The notes under the pieces were generated by a model. That model made no database searches. It had not been told where the DNA came from and worked only from the letters and a program-made list of their open reading frames with translations. The translations under genes were made by a program, and so were the position numbers. 64,000 nt of DNA from Polaribacter sp. (lineage in GTDB: Bacteria; Bacteroidota; Bacteroidia; Flavobacteriales; Flavobacteriaceae), in NCBI RefSeq assembly GCF_024639685.1, contig NZ_JAHEHX010000022.1, forward strand, positions 1-64,000. Direction: 5' to 3'. Numbering within the stretch: the stretch's first letter is position 1; the number at the start of each line of letters is the position of its first letter. Positions 46,950 to 56,174 of this stretch are shown here, piece after piece.

Positions 46950-46976
46950 CTCATAACTTATAACTCATAACTTGAG
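46942..46976 (+). repeat. Right inverted repeat of the element between atpA and atpG
   Basis: 35 nt, rich in short ACTCATA/AACTTATA direct repeats, pairing with 46581-46615. It includes the stop codon of the four-helix ORF and ends 2 nt before the atpG start. Confidence 0.8.
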
Positions 46977-46978
46977 AA

Positions 46979-47845
46979 ATGGCAAATTTAAAAGAAATAC
47001 GTAATAGAATAACCTCTATTAAATCAACAATGCAGATTACATCTGCCATGAAAATGGTATCTGCTGCAAAGTTGAAGAAAGCGCAAGATGCTATTATTGC
47101 AATGCGCCCTTATTCATCTAAATTAACAGAATTGTTGCAAAATTTAAGTGCAACTTTAGAAAGTGATGCTGGTGGAGCGTATTCAACACAAAGAGAAGTT
47201 TCTAAAGTATTGTTAGTAGTTGTAACCTCTAACAGAGGTTTATGTGGTGGTTTTAACTCATCTATTACCAAAACTGTAAATAGAACAATTGCAGAAAAGT
47301 ATTCAGATAAAAATGTAGAGATTTTTACCATTGGTAAAAAAGGTGAAGACGTTTTATCTAAAACTTGTAATGTAGTTGATAGTAGAAATGATATTTATGA
47401 CGAATTAACTTTTGATAATATTGCTGGGATTGCAGAAAAGTTAATGAACTTATATATAGAAGGTACGTATGATAAAATTGAATTGGTATACAATCAATTT
47501 AAAAATGCTGCAACTCAATTACCACAAGTAGAGCAATTTTTACCTATAAAACCAATTGAAGGTGGAGATGCAACTGCTGTAAACTCAGATTATATTTTTG
47601 AGCCTTCTAAAGAAGAAATTGTAGAAGCTTTAATACCAAAATCATTAAAGACGCAATTATACAAAGCTGTAAGAGATAGTTTTGCTTCTGAACACGGAGC
47701 TAGAATGACAGCTATGCACAAAGCAACAGATAATGCTAAAGATTTACGTGACGAATTATTGTTAACATACAATAAAGCACGTCAAGCAGCAATTACTAAT
47801 GAAATTTTAGAAATTGTTGGTGGTGCTGAGGCACTAAATAATTAG
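46979..47845 (+). CDS. atpG: F0F1 ATP synthase subunit gamma
   Basis: 288 residues. N-terminal EIRNRITSIKSTMQITSAMKMVSAAKLKKAQ and C-terminal ASEHGARMTAMHKATDNAKDL are the two helices of the central shaft; VTSNRGLCGGFN is also typical. It rotates inside F1. Last gene of the operon; a strong terminator follows. The inserted element upstream places its start right after an inverted repeat, which may affect its translation. Confidence 0.94.
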   Translation: MANLKEIRNRITSIKSTMQITSAMKMVSAAKLKKAQDAIIAMRPYSSKLTELLQNLSATLESDAGGAYSTQREVSKVLLVVVTSNRGLCGGFNSSITKTVNRTIAEKYSDKNVEIFTIGKKGEDVLSKTCNVVDSRNDIYDELTFDNIAGIAEKLMNLYIEGTYDKIELVYNQFKNAATQLPQVEQFLPIKPIEGGDATAVNSDYIFEPSKEEIVEALIPKSLKTQLYKAVRDSFASEHGARMTAMHKATDNAKDLRDELLLTYNKARQAAITNEILEIVGGAEALNN

Positions 47846-47871
47846 ACGAAGTCAAATTATTAAAAATATTT

Positions 47872-47903
47872 AAAGAGCGAACTCAAAAGAGTTCGCTCTT
47901 TTT
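47872..47903 (+). terminator. Rho-independent terminator of the atp operon
   Basis: AAAGAGCGAACTC / GAGTTCGCTCTTT perfect 13-bp stem, loop AAAA, then a T run. Confidence 0.93.
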
Positions 47904-48043
47904 GTTTTCCGATAATAAATAATAGGAAGAAACAAATTATTTAAAGTGCTAATAAACAAATTATTATATTTTTTTGTTTCTTGATTTATTTTTTTGGCAC
48001 GTAATTTGAATATTCATAAGCATAACTATAAAACAGAAGGCTT

Positions 48044-48976
48044 ATGAAAACGCTAAAACTACTATTCACGATTATTATTACAGGTACACTTTTAAGTGCT
48101 TGTACAACAATTTATGACGATGGTTTTGTAGACTATCAACCTACTGTAGACGAAGTTGTTTCTAGCTATGATTTATGGTATGTAGATTATCATAGAACCA
48201 CAGGAACAGGAGATATTCCTTATGTTTCTAGAGCATTCACACTATCATTTTTAAATGGTATTCTATATGCTAACAATAATATTGTAGATATTGGAAGAAC
48301 AGGAAATGGTTTAGGAATTGATGTGGGTACTTATGGAACTTTTAATGGTCTATTGGCTACCAATCATGATTTAGATGGAGTAAACGATTTTGAGTTGACT
48401 ATTTTATCAGATAATGAAATAGAATTGTATAATTTTAGACAAAATGTAAGCTACCTTTTAGTAGGCTATAATGTAAATACCTTTGATTACGATAAGCTAT
48501 TTTATGAAAATATAGAATACTTTTTACAAGAGTATTTAGCTTGGGAAAAAGTAACTGCAACAGGTGGTGCTCCAAATGCTTTTGATGATGAAAATTACCT
48601 TGAGTTTACACCAGAAAATTTAACAACTTTTAGAAGTTCTCAGGATGACTTTGGCAAACAAGTTGATAATATTAATTGGAACTATCTTGGGAGTTATGAA
48701 GTCTTTGATGTAACAGGTTTTGAAGACTTAAAAATTTTAACACTGAATTATTATTACGGAGATATAGAAGAGTTCGAATTAAACGTTATTAATGATGGTA
48801 GCGTAAGTTTATATCATTATAATTCAGAAACATCATACTACTTTTCAGGAAGAGGATTTATACAATTCAAGAAAAGTGAAGAATCTGTTAAAAGTGCGAA
48901 GGATATTGTAAGAAATAGCAATAGAAAACGTACCATTATAAAGAGGAAAGTAAAGAACAGAAGAATTTTAAAATAA
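48044..48976 (+). CDS. Lipoprotein of unknown function
   Basis: 310 residues. Lipobox LLSAC at about residue 20, then a predicted beta-rich extracytoplasmic domain (SYDLWYVDYHRTTGTGDIPYVS, NWNYLGSYEVFDVTGFEDL) and an unusual very basic tail (residues about 285-310, many Arg/Lys). I do not recognise the family, though the same layout seems frequent in Flavobacteriaceae. Monocistronic between two terminators. Confidence 0.7.
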   Translation: MKTLKLLFTIIITGTLLSACTTIYDDGFVDYQPTVDEVVSSYDLWYVDYHRTTGTGDIPYVSRAFTLSFLNGILYANNNIVDIGRTGNGLGIDVGTYGTFNGLLATNHDLDGVNDFELTILSDNEIELYNFRQNVSYLLVGYNVNTFDYDKLFYENIEYFLQEYLAWEKVTATGGAPNAFDDENYLEFTPENLTTFRSSQDDFGKQVDNINWNYLGSYEVFDVTGFEDLKILTLNYYYGDIEEFELNVINDGSVSLYHYNSETSYYFSGRGFIQFKKSEESVKSAKDIVRNSNRKRTIIKRKVKNRRILK

Positions 48977-48997
48977 AGTTTGGTTAGTTGATTTTTG

Positions 48998-49020
48998 ATT
49001 GGTTGTTTTTATACAACCAA
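48998..49020 (+). terminator. Stem-loop after the lipoprotein gene
   Basis: ATTGGTTGT / ACAACCAAT hairpin, with little T tail. It may act together with the next hairpin. Confidence 0.55.
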
Positions 49021-49031
49021 TTGAAAGAGGA

Positions 49032-49056
49032 GTCACCCTGAAGAGGGTGACTTTTT
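49032..49056 (+). terminator. Rho-independent terminator
   Basis: GTCACCCT / AGGGTGAC stem, loop GAAG, then T5. Confidence 0.9.
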
Positions 49057-49143
49057 CTTTGTTAATAATTGATGAAAATTATATCTCCTAAAAAAGAAAG
49101 CAAACCTCTAGTTTTCCTATTTTTAATGAACCAAATTTAAAAA

Positions 49144-49893
49144 ATGAAAACAGCTTTTATTACAGGTGCAACATCAGGAATAGGAAAAGCTACAGCAGAG
49201 CTTTTTGCAAAAAATAATATCAAATTAATTCTTTGTGGACGAAGAACGGAAAGGTTAGAAAAACTTCAGGCTGAATTAAGTAGGCTAACAGATGTAACAA
49301 CATTACAGTTTGATGTTTCCAAAAAAGAAGATGTACAAACTGCAATTGCATCTTTACCAGAAAACTTCAAAAACATAGATATCTTAATTAATAACGCAGG
49401 TAATGCTCATGGATTAGCTACCATTCAAGAAGGTAGTATAGATGATTGGGATGCTATGTTAGATATTAACGTAAAAGGTTTGTTGTATGTTACCAAAGCC
49501 ATTTTACCTATTATGATCAATAACAACTCTGGTTTTATTGTAAATATTGGTTCTATAGCAGGTAAAGATGTGTATAAGAATGGAAATGTATATTGCGCAT
49601 CAAAGTTTGCTGTAAACGCTTTAAATAAATCTATGCGTTTAGACTTAAACGATTATAATATTAGAGTTTCTGCAATTCATCCTGGTTTAGTAGAGACAGA
49701 ATTTTCTGATGTTCGTTTTAAAGGAGATTTAGAAAGAGCTAAAACAGTTTATTCTGGATATAAAGCCTTACAAGCAGAAGATATTGCAGATATTATAAAC
49801 TTTGTGGTTACAAGACCTTATCATGTAAATATTGAGGATTTAATTGTATACCCAACAGCGCAAGCAAGTGCTACAATGATTAACAAAAATTAG
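49144..49893 (+). CDS. SDR-family NAD(P)-dependent oxidoreductase
   Basis: 249 residues. TGATSGIGKAT (cofactor loop, residues 7-17), NNAGNAHG, the catalytic Ser in NIGSIAGKD and YCASKFAVNAL with the Y-x-x-x-K pair. It resembles YdfG/serine 3-dehydrogenase-type enzymes (3-hydroxy acid oxidation). It is followed after 1 nt by an aldo/keto reductase gene, suggesting a shared carbonyl metabolism role. The substrate cannot be told. Confidence 0.9.
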   Translation: MKTAFITGATSGIGKATAELFAKNNIKLILCGRRTERLEKLQAELSRLTDVTTLQFDVSKKEDVQTAIASLPENFKNIDILINNAGNAHGLATIQEGSIDDWDAMLDINVKGLLYVTKAILPIMINNNSGFIVNIGSIAGKDVYKNGNVYCASKFAVNALNKSMRLDLNDYNIRVSAIHPGLVETEFSDVRFKGDLERAKTVYSGYKALQAEDIADIINFVVTRPYHVNIEDLIVYPTAQASATMINKN

Positions 49894-49894
49894 A

Positions 49895-50761
49895 ATGAAA
49901 TCAATATCAACAATCATAATTGGATGCATGTCTTGGGGCAAATGGGGTAAACAGTTCTCAACCCAAGAAGCTACAGAAATGATTCAGTTTTGCGTAGAAA
50001 ATGGGAATACCACTTTTGATCATGCAGATTTGTATGGAGCTTACACTACAGAAGCTGAATTTGGAGCGGCTTTTGAGACGAGTAAGATCGATAGAGAAAA
50101 AATACAGTTAATTACAAAATGCGGAATTCAGAATCCTGTAGAAACAAGAGATAATAAAGTTAAACACTATAATTACAGCAAAGATTATATAATTTGGAGT
50201 GTAGAGCAATCTTTAAAAAATTTAAAAACAGATTATTTAGATGCTTTTTTACTGCATAGACCAAGTGCATTAATGCATCCTGAAGAAATTGCAGAAGCAA
50301 TATCAAGTTTAAAAAACGATGGGAAAATCATCAATTTTGGAGTTTCTAATTTTACACCAAGTCAAGTAGATTTAATTGCAGATCATATTGCTGTTGATGT
50401 AAATCAGATTGAATTTTCTCTAACACAAAATTCAGCCATGACAAATGGTACTTTAGACCAAATGTTACAGAAAAAAATACAACCTATGAGTTGGAGTCCT
50501 CTAGGAAGCGTTTTTAGAGAAGAAACTCAACAAACAAAAAGAATAAAAGAGGTTTTAAAACGACTCTCAAAAAAATACAATTGCACAAATGATGTGCTTT
50601 TATTAGCTTGGTTATTTAAACATCCTGCAAAAGTTGCTCCAGTTATTGGCACCACAAATAAAGACCGAATTTTGAATGCAAATAAAGCCTTAGAAATTAA
50701 TTTACAACTGGAAGATTGGTTTATAATGTTAGAAGCAAGTAATGGACAAGAAGTAGCCTAA
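49895..50761 (+). CDS. Aldo/keto reductase
   Basis: 288 residues. The Asp/Tyr catalytic segment FDHADLYGAYTTEAEFG, then FLLHRPSALMHPEEIA and NFGVSNFTPSQVD, and a C-terminal APVIGTTNKDRI cofactor motif. It is close to YdhF-type oxidoreductases (cytoplasmic, NADPH). Likely an operon with the SDR gene and the next gene (2-nt gap). Confidence 0.9.
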   Translation: MKSISTIIIGCMSWGKWGKQFSTQEATEMIQFCVENGNTTFDHADLYGAYTTEAEFGAAFETSKIDREKIQLITKCGIQNPVETRDNKVKHYNYSKDYIIWSVEQSLKNLKTDYLDAFLLHRPSALMHPEEIAEAISSLKNDGKIINFGVSNFTPSQVDLIADHIAVDVNQIEFSLTQNSAMTNGTLDQMLQKKIQPMSWSPLGSVFREETQQTKRIKEVLKRLSKKYNCTNDVLLLAWLFKHPAKVAPVIGTTNKDRILNANKALEINLQLEDWFIMLEASNGQEVA

Positions 50762-50763
50762 AA

Positions 50764-51906
50764 ATGATAAATAAACGCTTATTGATTAAAAATCTACTCT
50801 CACATAATGATGAGAATAGTTTTTATGATAAAAAGCAAAAATTATCTTTAGGCTCAAAAGAAGGAAAAGCCAAATTTTTAAAACATATTTGTGCTTTGTC
50901 TAACTCAAATCCAGAAAACAATTCTTATATCGTAATTGGCGTAGAAGATGAGGAGAATAAAATAGTTGGTGTCGATTTTTTTGATGATAGCAAAATCCAG
51001 AATTTGGTAAATGCGTACTTAAAAAATCCGCCAAAAATTGAATATGAAAACGTTCCTTTTCCTAGTTTACCTCGTCACAAGGTGATTGGTTTGGTTACAG
51101 TTTATCCAAATAAAAAGGTAACTTCACTTTTAAAAAATGCATGGAAATACCCTAAAGAAAGTATATTCTATAGAAGAGGTAGTAACTCTATTCCTTTTTC
51201 TGGCGATAATTTTGAACTAAAAAATACTAATAAATTTGTTGTAGCATCTGTAGAAAAAAATGCTGGAAATAATATAGAACTTACATTAGATGGAGTTTTT
51301 GATTTTATAAATAACCATAAGAAAAAATACAATCCTCAATACAAAGTTTTTTACGAACAATTTGTATTGTGTTGGGCAGGTGAACAAAAAACAATCAACT
51401 CAGAAAGCTTTTACTCTAGGGTAGACATAGAATTGATTAATGAGCAAGTTCGTCTGTTTTTTTCTGCTTTAGATGATGTTCAAATTTCTTACAATCAAAA
51501 ATCATTTATAATTACAGAATACATTTTGTTGGGTTTAGATAAATATGAGAGCCATTACCCTTTAGAAAAAACAATTATTGACTTCAAAGATAATGGTAAA
51601 CATCATATAGTAAAAGAGTTTTTGTTTCAGCCACCAAAATATGATGCAAATATCATCAATCATATTTATACAAATTGCAATAAAATAGTAGCTAAAATTA
51701 ATAATGATACTCCACTTTCAGTTATAGAACACGAAGATGTTTTTAGGTTACCTTCTAATTATTTACTTTGTTATTTAAACGGATTTTTAGACGTACCAGA
51801 TTTACTTAGAAAAGCCAAATATTACATTAAAAATTTAGAGGATAAAACTACCTATATAAAGTATAAAGAAGCAATGAGAGTGATTAGAAAAGTGAAATAT
51901 AATTAA
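50764..51906 (+). CDS. AlbA_2-domain (Schlafen-like) putative DNA/RNA-binding protein
   Basis: 380 residues. Residues about 10-130 (SLGSKEGKAKFLKHICALSNSNP, SYIVIGVEDEENKIVGVDF, PKIEYENVPFPSL) match the AlbA_2 domain often labelled ATP-binding or RNA-binding. Residues 140-380 are alpha/beta with no known motif (SVIEHEDVFRLPSNYLLCYLNG). No signal peptide, so cytoplasmic. It is co-directional with the AKR gene (2-nt gap) but functionally unrelated at first sight. A strong terminator follows. Confidence 0.75.
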   Translation: MINKRLLIKNLLSHNDENSFYDKKQKLSLGSKEGKAKFLKHICALSNSNPENNSYIVIGVEDEENKIVGVDFFDDSKIQNLVNAYLKNPPKIEYENVPFPSLPRHKVIGLVTVYPNKKVTSLLKNAWKYPKESIFYRRGSNSIPFSGDNFELKNTNKFVVASVEKNAGNNIELTLDGVFDFINNHKKKYNPQYKVFYEQFVLCWAGEQKTINSESFYSRVDIELINEQVRLFFSALDDVQISYNQKSFIITEYILLGLDKYESHYPLEKTIIDFKDNGKHHIVKEFLFQPPKYDANIINHIYTNCNKIVAKINNDTPLSVIEHEDVFRLPSNYLLCYLNGFLDVPDLLRKAKYYIKNLEDKTTYIKYKEAMRVIRKVKYN

Positions 51907-51910
51907 ATAT

Positions 51911-51939
51911 AAGAGCCCAACTTTTTAAGTTGGGCTCTT
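51911..51939 (+). terminator. Rho-independent terminator (bidirectional)
   Basis: AAGAGCCCAACTT / AAGTTGGGCTCTT perfect stem, loop TTT. It lies between convergent genes. Confidence 0.85.
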
Positions 51940-51966
51940 ATACTATTTATGAATAATTAAAGCCTC

Positions 51967-53508
51967 TTAGAGGTCAAATTTAATTCCTTGTGCTAAAGGT
52001 AATTCATCAGAATAATTAATGGTATTTGTTTGTCTACGCATATACACTTTCCAAGCATCAGAGCCAGATTCACGTCCTCCACCAGTTTCTTTTTCACCAC
52101 CAAAAGCACCACCAATTTCTGCGCCAGAAGTTCCGATATTTACATTTGCAATTCCACAATCTGAACCAGCATAAGACAAGAATTTTTCAGCTTCTTTTAG
52201 TTCATTGGTCATAATTGCAGAAGATAAACCTTGAGCAACTCCATTTTGTTTTGCAATTGCATTTTCTACTCCTCCTGTATATTTCATCAAATATAAAATT
52301 GGTGCAAAAGTTTCATGCTGTACAATTTCAAAATGATTTTTTGCTTCAATAATTGCTGGTTTTACATAGCAACCACTTTCATAACCTTCACCTTCTAAAA
52401 CACCACCTTCAACCAACACATTTCCACCTTCAGCTTTTGCTTTTTCAATAGCAGCTAAATAGGTTTTCACAGAATCATGATCAATTAATGGTCCAATATG
52501 ATTATTTTCATCTAAAGGATTACCTATTTTTATCTGTTGGTAAGCACTAACAATTGCATCACGTACTTTATCATACACAGCTTCGTGAATAATTAATCTT
52601 CTAGTAGATGTACATCTTTGTCCACAAGTACCAACAGCACCAAAAACGGCTCCAGGAACCACCACTTTTAAATCTGCAGTTCGTGTAATAATTATGGCAT
52701 TATTTCCACCCAATTCTAATAAAGATTTTCCAAAACGTTCAGCAACTGTTGCACCCACAATTCTACCCATTCTTGTAGATCCTGTAGCGGAAATTAAAGG
52801 AATTCTAGAATCAGTAGTCATCATTTCTCCCACTTTATAATCACCATTAATAATACAAGAAATACCTTCTGGTAAATTATTTTCTTTTAGAATTGCTACA
52901 ATTATATTTTGACAAGCAACAGCACATAAAGGTGCTTTTTCAGAGGCTTTCCAAATACAAACATCACCACAAATCCAGGCCAAAGCCGTATTCCAAGCCC
53001 AAACAGCAACAGGAAAATTAAATGCAGATATAATACCAACAACTCCTATTGGATGCCATTGCTCTCTCATAACATGACCTGGTCTTTCAGAAGGAATTGT
53101 TTGGCCATTTAATTGACGAGATAAACCGACTGCAAAATCACAGATATCAATCATTTCTTGAACCTCTCCATAACCTTCTTGCAAAGATTTTCCCATTTCA
53201 TAAGAAATTAATTTACCTAATGGCTCTTTTAAATCTCTTAATTTATTTCCAAATTGACGCACAATTTCTCCTCTTTGAGGCGCAGGAATATCTCTCCAAG
53301 TTAAAAATGCCTCTGAAGCAGTTGTAATAACTTTTTCATAGTCTTCTTTAGTGGTTGTTTTAACGCTACCAATTAATTCACCATTTACAGGTGAATAAGA
53401 CTGAATTAGTTCTCCATTAGAAAAGTTATTAGAACCAGTAGAGGTACCTTCGTTTATTTCTTTTAAACCAAGTTGTTGTAATACTTCAGTTATTCCAAAA
53501 TTTGTCAT
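51967..53508 (-). CDS. Aldehyde dehydrogenase, ALDH7 (antiquitin) type
   Basis: 513 residues. Catalytic Cys in GTCGQRCTSTRRL, general-base Glu in LLELGGNNAII, NAD site ISATGSTRMGR and PVAVWAWNTALAWICGDV. The GxxCTSxRR motif and length fit L-aminoadipate-semialdehyde (piperideine-6-carboxylate) dehydrogenases of lysine breakdown. It acts in the cytoplasm. It stands alone on the minus strand, so no pathway partner is adjacent. Confidence 0.88.
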   Translation of the reverse strand: MTNFGITEVLQQLGLKEINEGTSTGSNNFSNGELIQSYSPVNGELIGSVKTTTKEDYEKVITTASEAFLTWRDIPAPQRGEIVRQFGNKLRDLKEPLGKLISYEMGKSLQEGYGEVQEMIDICDFAVGLSRQLNGQTIPSERPGHVMREQWHPIGVVGIISAFNFPVAVWAWNTALAWICGDVCIWKASEKAPLCAVACQNIIVAILKENNLPEGISCIINGDYKVGEMMTTDSRIPLISATGSTRMGRIVGATVAERFGKSLLELGGNNAIIITRTADLKVVVPGAVFGAVGTCGQRCTSTRRLIIHEAVYDKVRDAIVSAYQQIKIGNPLDENNHIGPLIDHDSVKTYLAAIEKAKAEGGNVLVEGGVLEGEGYESGCYVKPAIIEAKNHFEIVQHETFAPILYLMKYTGGVENAIAKQNGVAQGLSSAIMTNELKEAEKFLSYAGSDCGIANVNIGTSGAEIGGAFGGEKETGGGRESGSDAWKVYMRRQTNTINYSDELPLAQGIKFDL

Positions 53509-53618
53509 TTTGTAGTTTAATTTTAGTTGTTTACATTCGAGTTACGAATTTACGAATAAAAACATACACATAAAAAATTAACAAAAACAATGTTATTTGT
53601 TTAAAATATAACGATTAA

Positions 53619-54680
53619 ATGAAAAAAATCACGCTTTTATTTGCTTTTTTAACCTTATTTATAGGTTGTAATACAACCACTGAAAACACCACCAATGTGT
53701 TAGCAAATCAACAAGAAAAAATTAATGATTTTGCGATTATAATTCATGGAGGAGCTGGAACGATTTTAAAGAAAAACATGTCTGATGAAAAAGAAGCAGA
53801 ATATAAAGCCAAATTAGAAGAAGCAATTAAGGTTGGGCATTCCATTTTAAAAAATGGAGGAACAAGCCAAGAAGCTGTGATGAAAACAATTCAAATAATG
53901 GAAGAATCGCCATTATTTAATGCTGGTAAAGGTGCTGTATTTACTAATGCAGGAACCAACGAATTAGACGCTTCTTTTATGGATGGTAAAACATTAAATG
54001 CGGGTGCAGTTGCAGGTGTTACTGATGTTAAAAGTCCTATAGAATTAGCGATTAAAGTTATGACAGACTCAGAGCATGTAATGCTTTCAGGAAAAGGAGC
54101 ATCAACATTTGCAAAAGAAAACGGATTGGAAATTGTTGATCCAAGTTACTTTTATACAGAAAGAAGATTTAAATCTTTAGAGCGAATTAAAGAAAGAGAA
54201 AAAACAGAATTAGATCATGATGATAAGACAGCAGCTTTTTATGATGCTGATATAAAAAATGCAAAGTTTGGAACAGTTGGTTGTGTGGCTTTAGACAAAG
54301 ATGGTAATATAGCTGCAGGTACTTCTACAGGTGGTATGACTAATAAAAGATGGGGTAGAATTGGTGACGCGCCAATAATTGGTTCAGGTACTTATGCAAA
54401 TAACTTAACTTGTGGAGTTTCCTCTACAGGTTGGGGTGAGTATTTTATAAGAAGCCAGGTAGCTTACGATATTTCTGCTCAAATGGAATATCAACAAAAA
54501 ACCTTAAAAGAAGCTACGCAAAATGTAATTCAAAATAAATTAACCAAACTTGGTGGTACAGGAGGTGTTATTGCTTTAGATAATAATGGAAATATGGCCT
54601 TTGAGTTTAACACAGCAGGAATGTATAGAGCGTCTATGGATGATCAAGGAGAATTGATTATTAAAATTTATAAAGAATAA
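53619..54680 (+). CDS. Isoaspartyl peptidase / L-asparaginase (Ntn hydrolase), lipoprotein form
   Basis: 353 residues. Lipoprotein-like signal (FLTLFIGC at residues 10-17), then IIHGGAGTIL and FNAGKGAVFTNAG. The autocleavage site is GTVGCVALD near residue 221, where the Thr becomes the N-terminal nucleophile; AAGTSTGGMTNKRWGRIGDAPI is the substrate loop. It hydrolyses isoaspartyl dipeptides or asparagine, here probably in the periplasm. Monocistronic. Confidence 0.92.
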   Translation: MKKITLLFAFLTLFIGCNTTTENTTNVLANQQEKINDFAIIIHGGAGTILKKNMSDEKEAEYKAKLEEAIKVGHSILKNGGTSQEAVMKTIQIMEESPLFNAGKGAVFTNAGTNELDASFMDGKTLNAGAVAGVTDVKSPIELAIKVMTDSEHVMLSGKGASTFAKENGLEIVDPSYFYTERRFKSLERIKEREKTELDHDDKTAAFYDADIKNAKFGTVGCVALDKDGNIAAGTSTGGMTNKRWGRIGDAPIIGSGTYANNLTCGVSSTGWGEYFIRSQVAYDISAQMEYQQKTLKEATQNVIQNKLTKLGGTGGVIALDNNGNMAFEFNTAGMYRASMDDQGELIIKIYKE

Positions 54681-54702
54681 TTTTGATACCAAATCGATCA
54701 TA

Positions 54703-55098
54703 TTAATCTACAGGAACTACAATTTCATCAAAAATAGCGTTGCCTTCCGTATCTTTGCCTTTGTAAAATTTAAATACGTAGTCTTTTTCTTGTAAGACAT
54801 GAATTGGTAGTCTTATTTCTTTTTTAATATTTTCTTGGCTACAGGCTGATGCTAAATCTTCAATACCGTCAATTGCTAAAACTCTTGTATTTCTTTCTTT
54901 TGAATAATAAAGTCCTTTAAAAGAAAAACAACTGTTGGGTAAGGTATATTTTAATACAATAGTATCTGATGTTCTGTACGTGAAACGAGCAGGAGTAATG
55001 GCTTCGTCTATAGGGAATGTTGTTCCCCTAAAAAGAGATGCTTCTTCACTACAAGCCATAACACAAAGCAAGGTAACAAAGAGGAATAATTTTTTCAT
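54703..55098 (-). CDS. Small lipoprotein of unknown function
   Basis: 131 residues from the ATG at 55098. A longer frame begins at 55170, but its first 24 residues are basic and unlike a signal, while MKKLFLFVTLLCVMAC is a clean lipoprotein signal. The mature part is beta-type (ITPARFTYRTSDTIVLKYTLP, KDYVFKFYKGKD). No known family. Confidence 0.7.
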   Translation of the reverse strand: MKKLFLFVTLLCVMACSEEASLFRGTTFPIDEAITPARFTYRTSDTIVLKYTLPNSCFSFKGLYYSKERNTRVLAIDGIEDLASACSQENIKKEIRLPIHVLQEKDYVFKFYKGKDTEGNAIFDEIVVPVD

Positions 55099-55173
55099 AG
55101 AGAAGTACTTTTTAAGTTTCCAATTAAAATTATAGCAGTTTTTTCTATTAAGTGCTATTTTTGTTTTCATAAA

Positions 55174-56148
55174 ATGAAAAACGATTTATTTAATATACAA
55201 TCCGAAAAGCAATTTACAAAAAATGCTTTACATGTTTTTAAACACCAATTTAAAAATAATAAAGTGTACCGTTCTTTTTGCGATCTTCTGTATGTTCATC
55301 CATCAGATGTTATTAAAGTAGAAGACATTCCTTTTTTACCCATTCAGTTTTTTAAAACAAGAAATGTTTTATCATCAACAGAAGAAATTCAACAAGAATT
55401 CACAAGTTCTGGCACAACAGGAAGCATAACTAGCAAGCATTTAGTTACAGATGTTGCTCTTTACGAAGAAAGTTACTTAAGAGGTTTTCACCACTTTTAT
55501 GGTGATATTAAGGATTATGTTGTATTGGCATTATTGCCCAATTATTTAGAAAGAAAAGGTTCTTCTTTGGTATATATGGTGAATGATTTAATTCAGAAAT
55601 CAAAAAATGCTGAAAGTGGCTTTTACTTGAATAATTTAGACGATTTAGCCCAGAAACTAATTAAATTAGATAAAAGTGGTCAAAAGATTTTACTAATAGG
55701 TGTTTCTTTTGCGTTGTTAGATTTGGTAGAAAAATATCAGTTTAACTTAAAAAACACCACAATTATGGAAACTGGTGGTATGAAAGGTAGACGAAAAGAA
55801 TTGATTAGAAGTGAACTGCATGCTATTTTGTCAAAAGGGTTTGCAGTAAAGGAAATTCATTCTGAATATGGAATGACAGAGCTTTTAAGTCAAGGTTATT
55901 CTAAAGGAAATGGAATTTTTGAAACACCACCTTGGATGAAGATTTTAACTAGAGATACAGAAGAAGCTCTAACTATTCTAGATAAAGGCAAAACAGGTGG
56001 TATTAACGTAATTGATTTGGCCAATTATAATTCGTGCTCATTTATTGCCACACAAGATTTAGGTAAAGTTTACAATAACAATACTTTCGAAATTATTGGA
56101 AGATTTGACAATTCTGATATTAGAGGATGTAATTTAATGGTGTTGTAA
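55174..56148 (+). CDS. LuxE-like acyl-protein synthetase
   Basis: 324 residues. EFTSSGTTGSITSKH is the AMP-binding loop; METGGMKGRRKELIR and HSEYGMTELLSQGY are typical of the LuxE/acyl-protein synthetase superfamily (adenylate-forming). The family activates fatty acids; flavobacterial members are usually encoded alone and their substrate is unknown. It starts 76 nt from the divergent lipoprotein gene. Confidence 0.85.
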   Translation: MKNDLFNIQSEKQFTKNALHVFKHQFKNNKVYRSFCDLLYVHPSDVIKVEDIPFLPIQFFKTRNVLSSTEEIQQEFTSSGTTGSITSKHLVTDVALYEESYLRGFHHFYGDIKDYVVLALLPNYLERKGSSLVYMVNDLIQKSKNAESGFYLNNLDDLAQKLIKLDKSGQKILLIGVSFALLDLVEKYQFNLKNTTIMETGGMKGRRKELIRSELHAILSKGFAVKEIHSEYGMTELLSQGYSKGNGIFETPPWMKILTRDTEEALTILDKGKTGGINVIDLANYNSCSFIATQDLGKVYNNNTFEIIGRFDNSDIRGCNLMVL

Positions 56149-56174
56149 ACTACAAACTCAATGACTAGAATATA

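Noticed and set aside
54703..55170. Longer start for the small lipoprotein at 55170
   Set aside because: The extra 24 residues destroy the lipoprotein signal arrangement and lie on top of the divergent promoter region; the ATG at 55098 is better.
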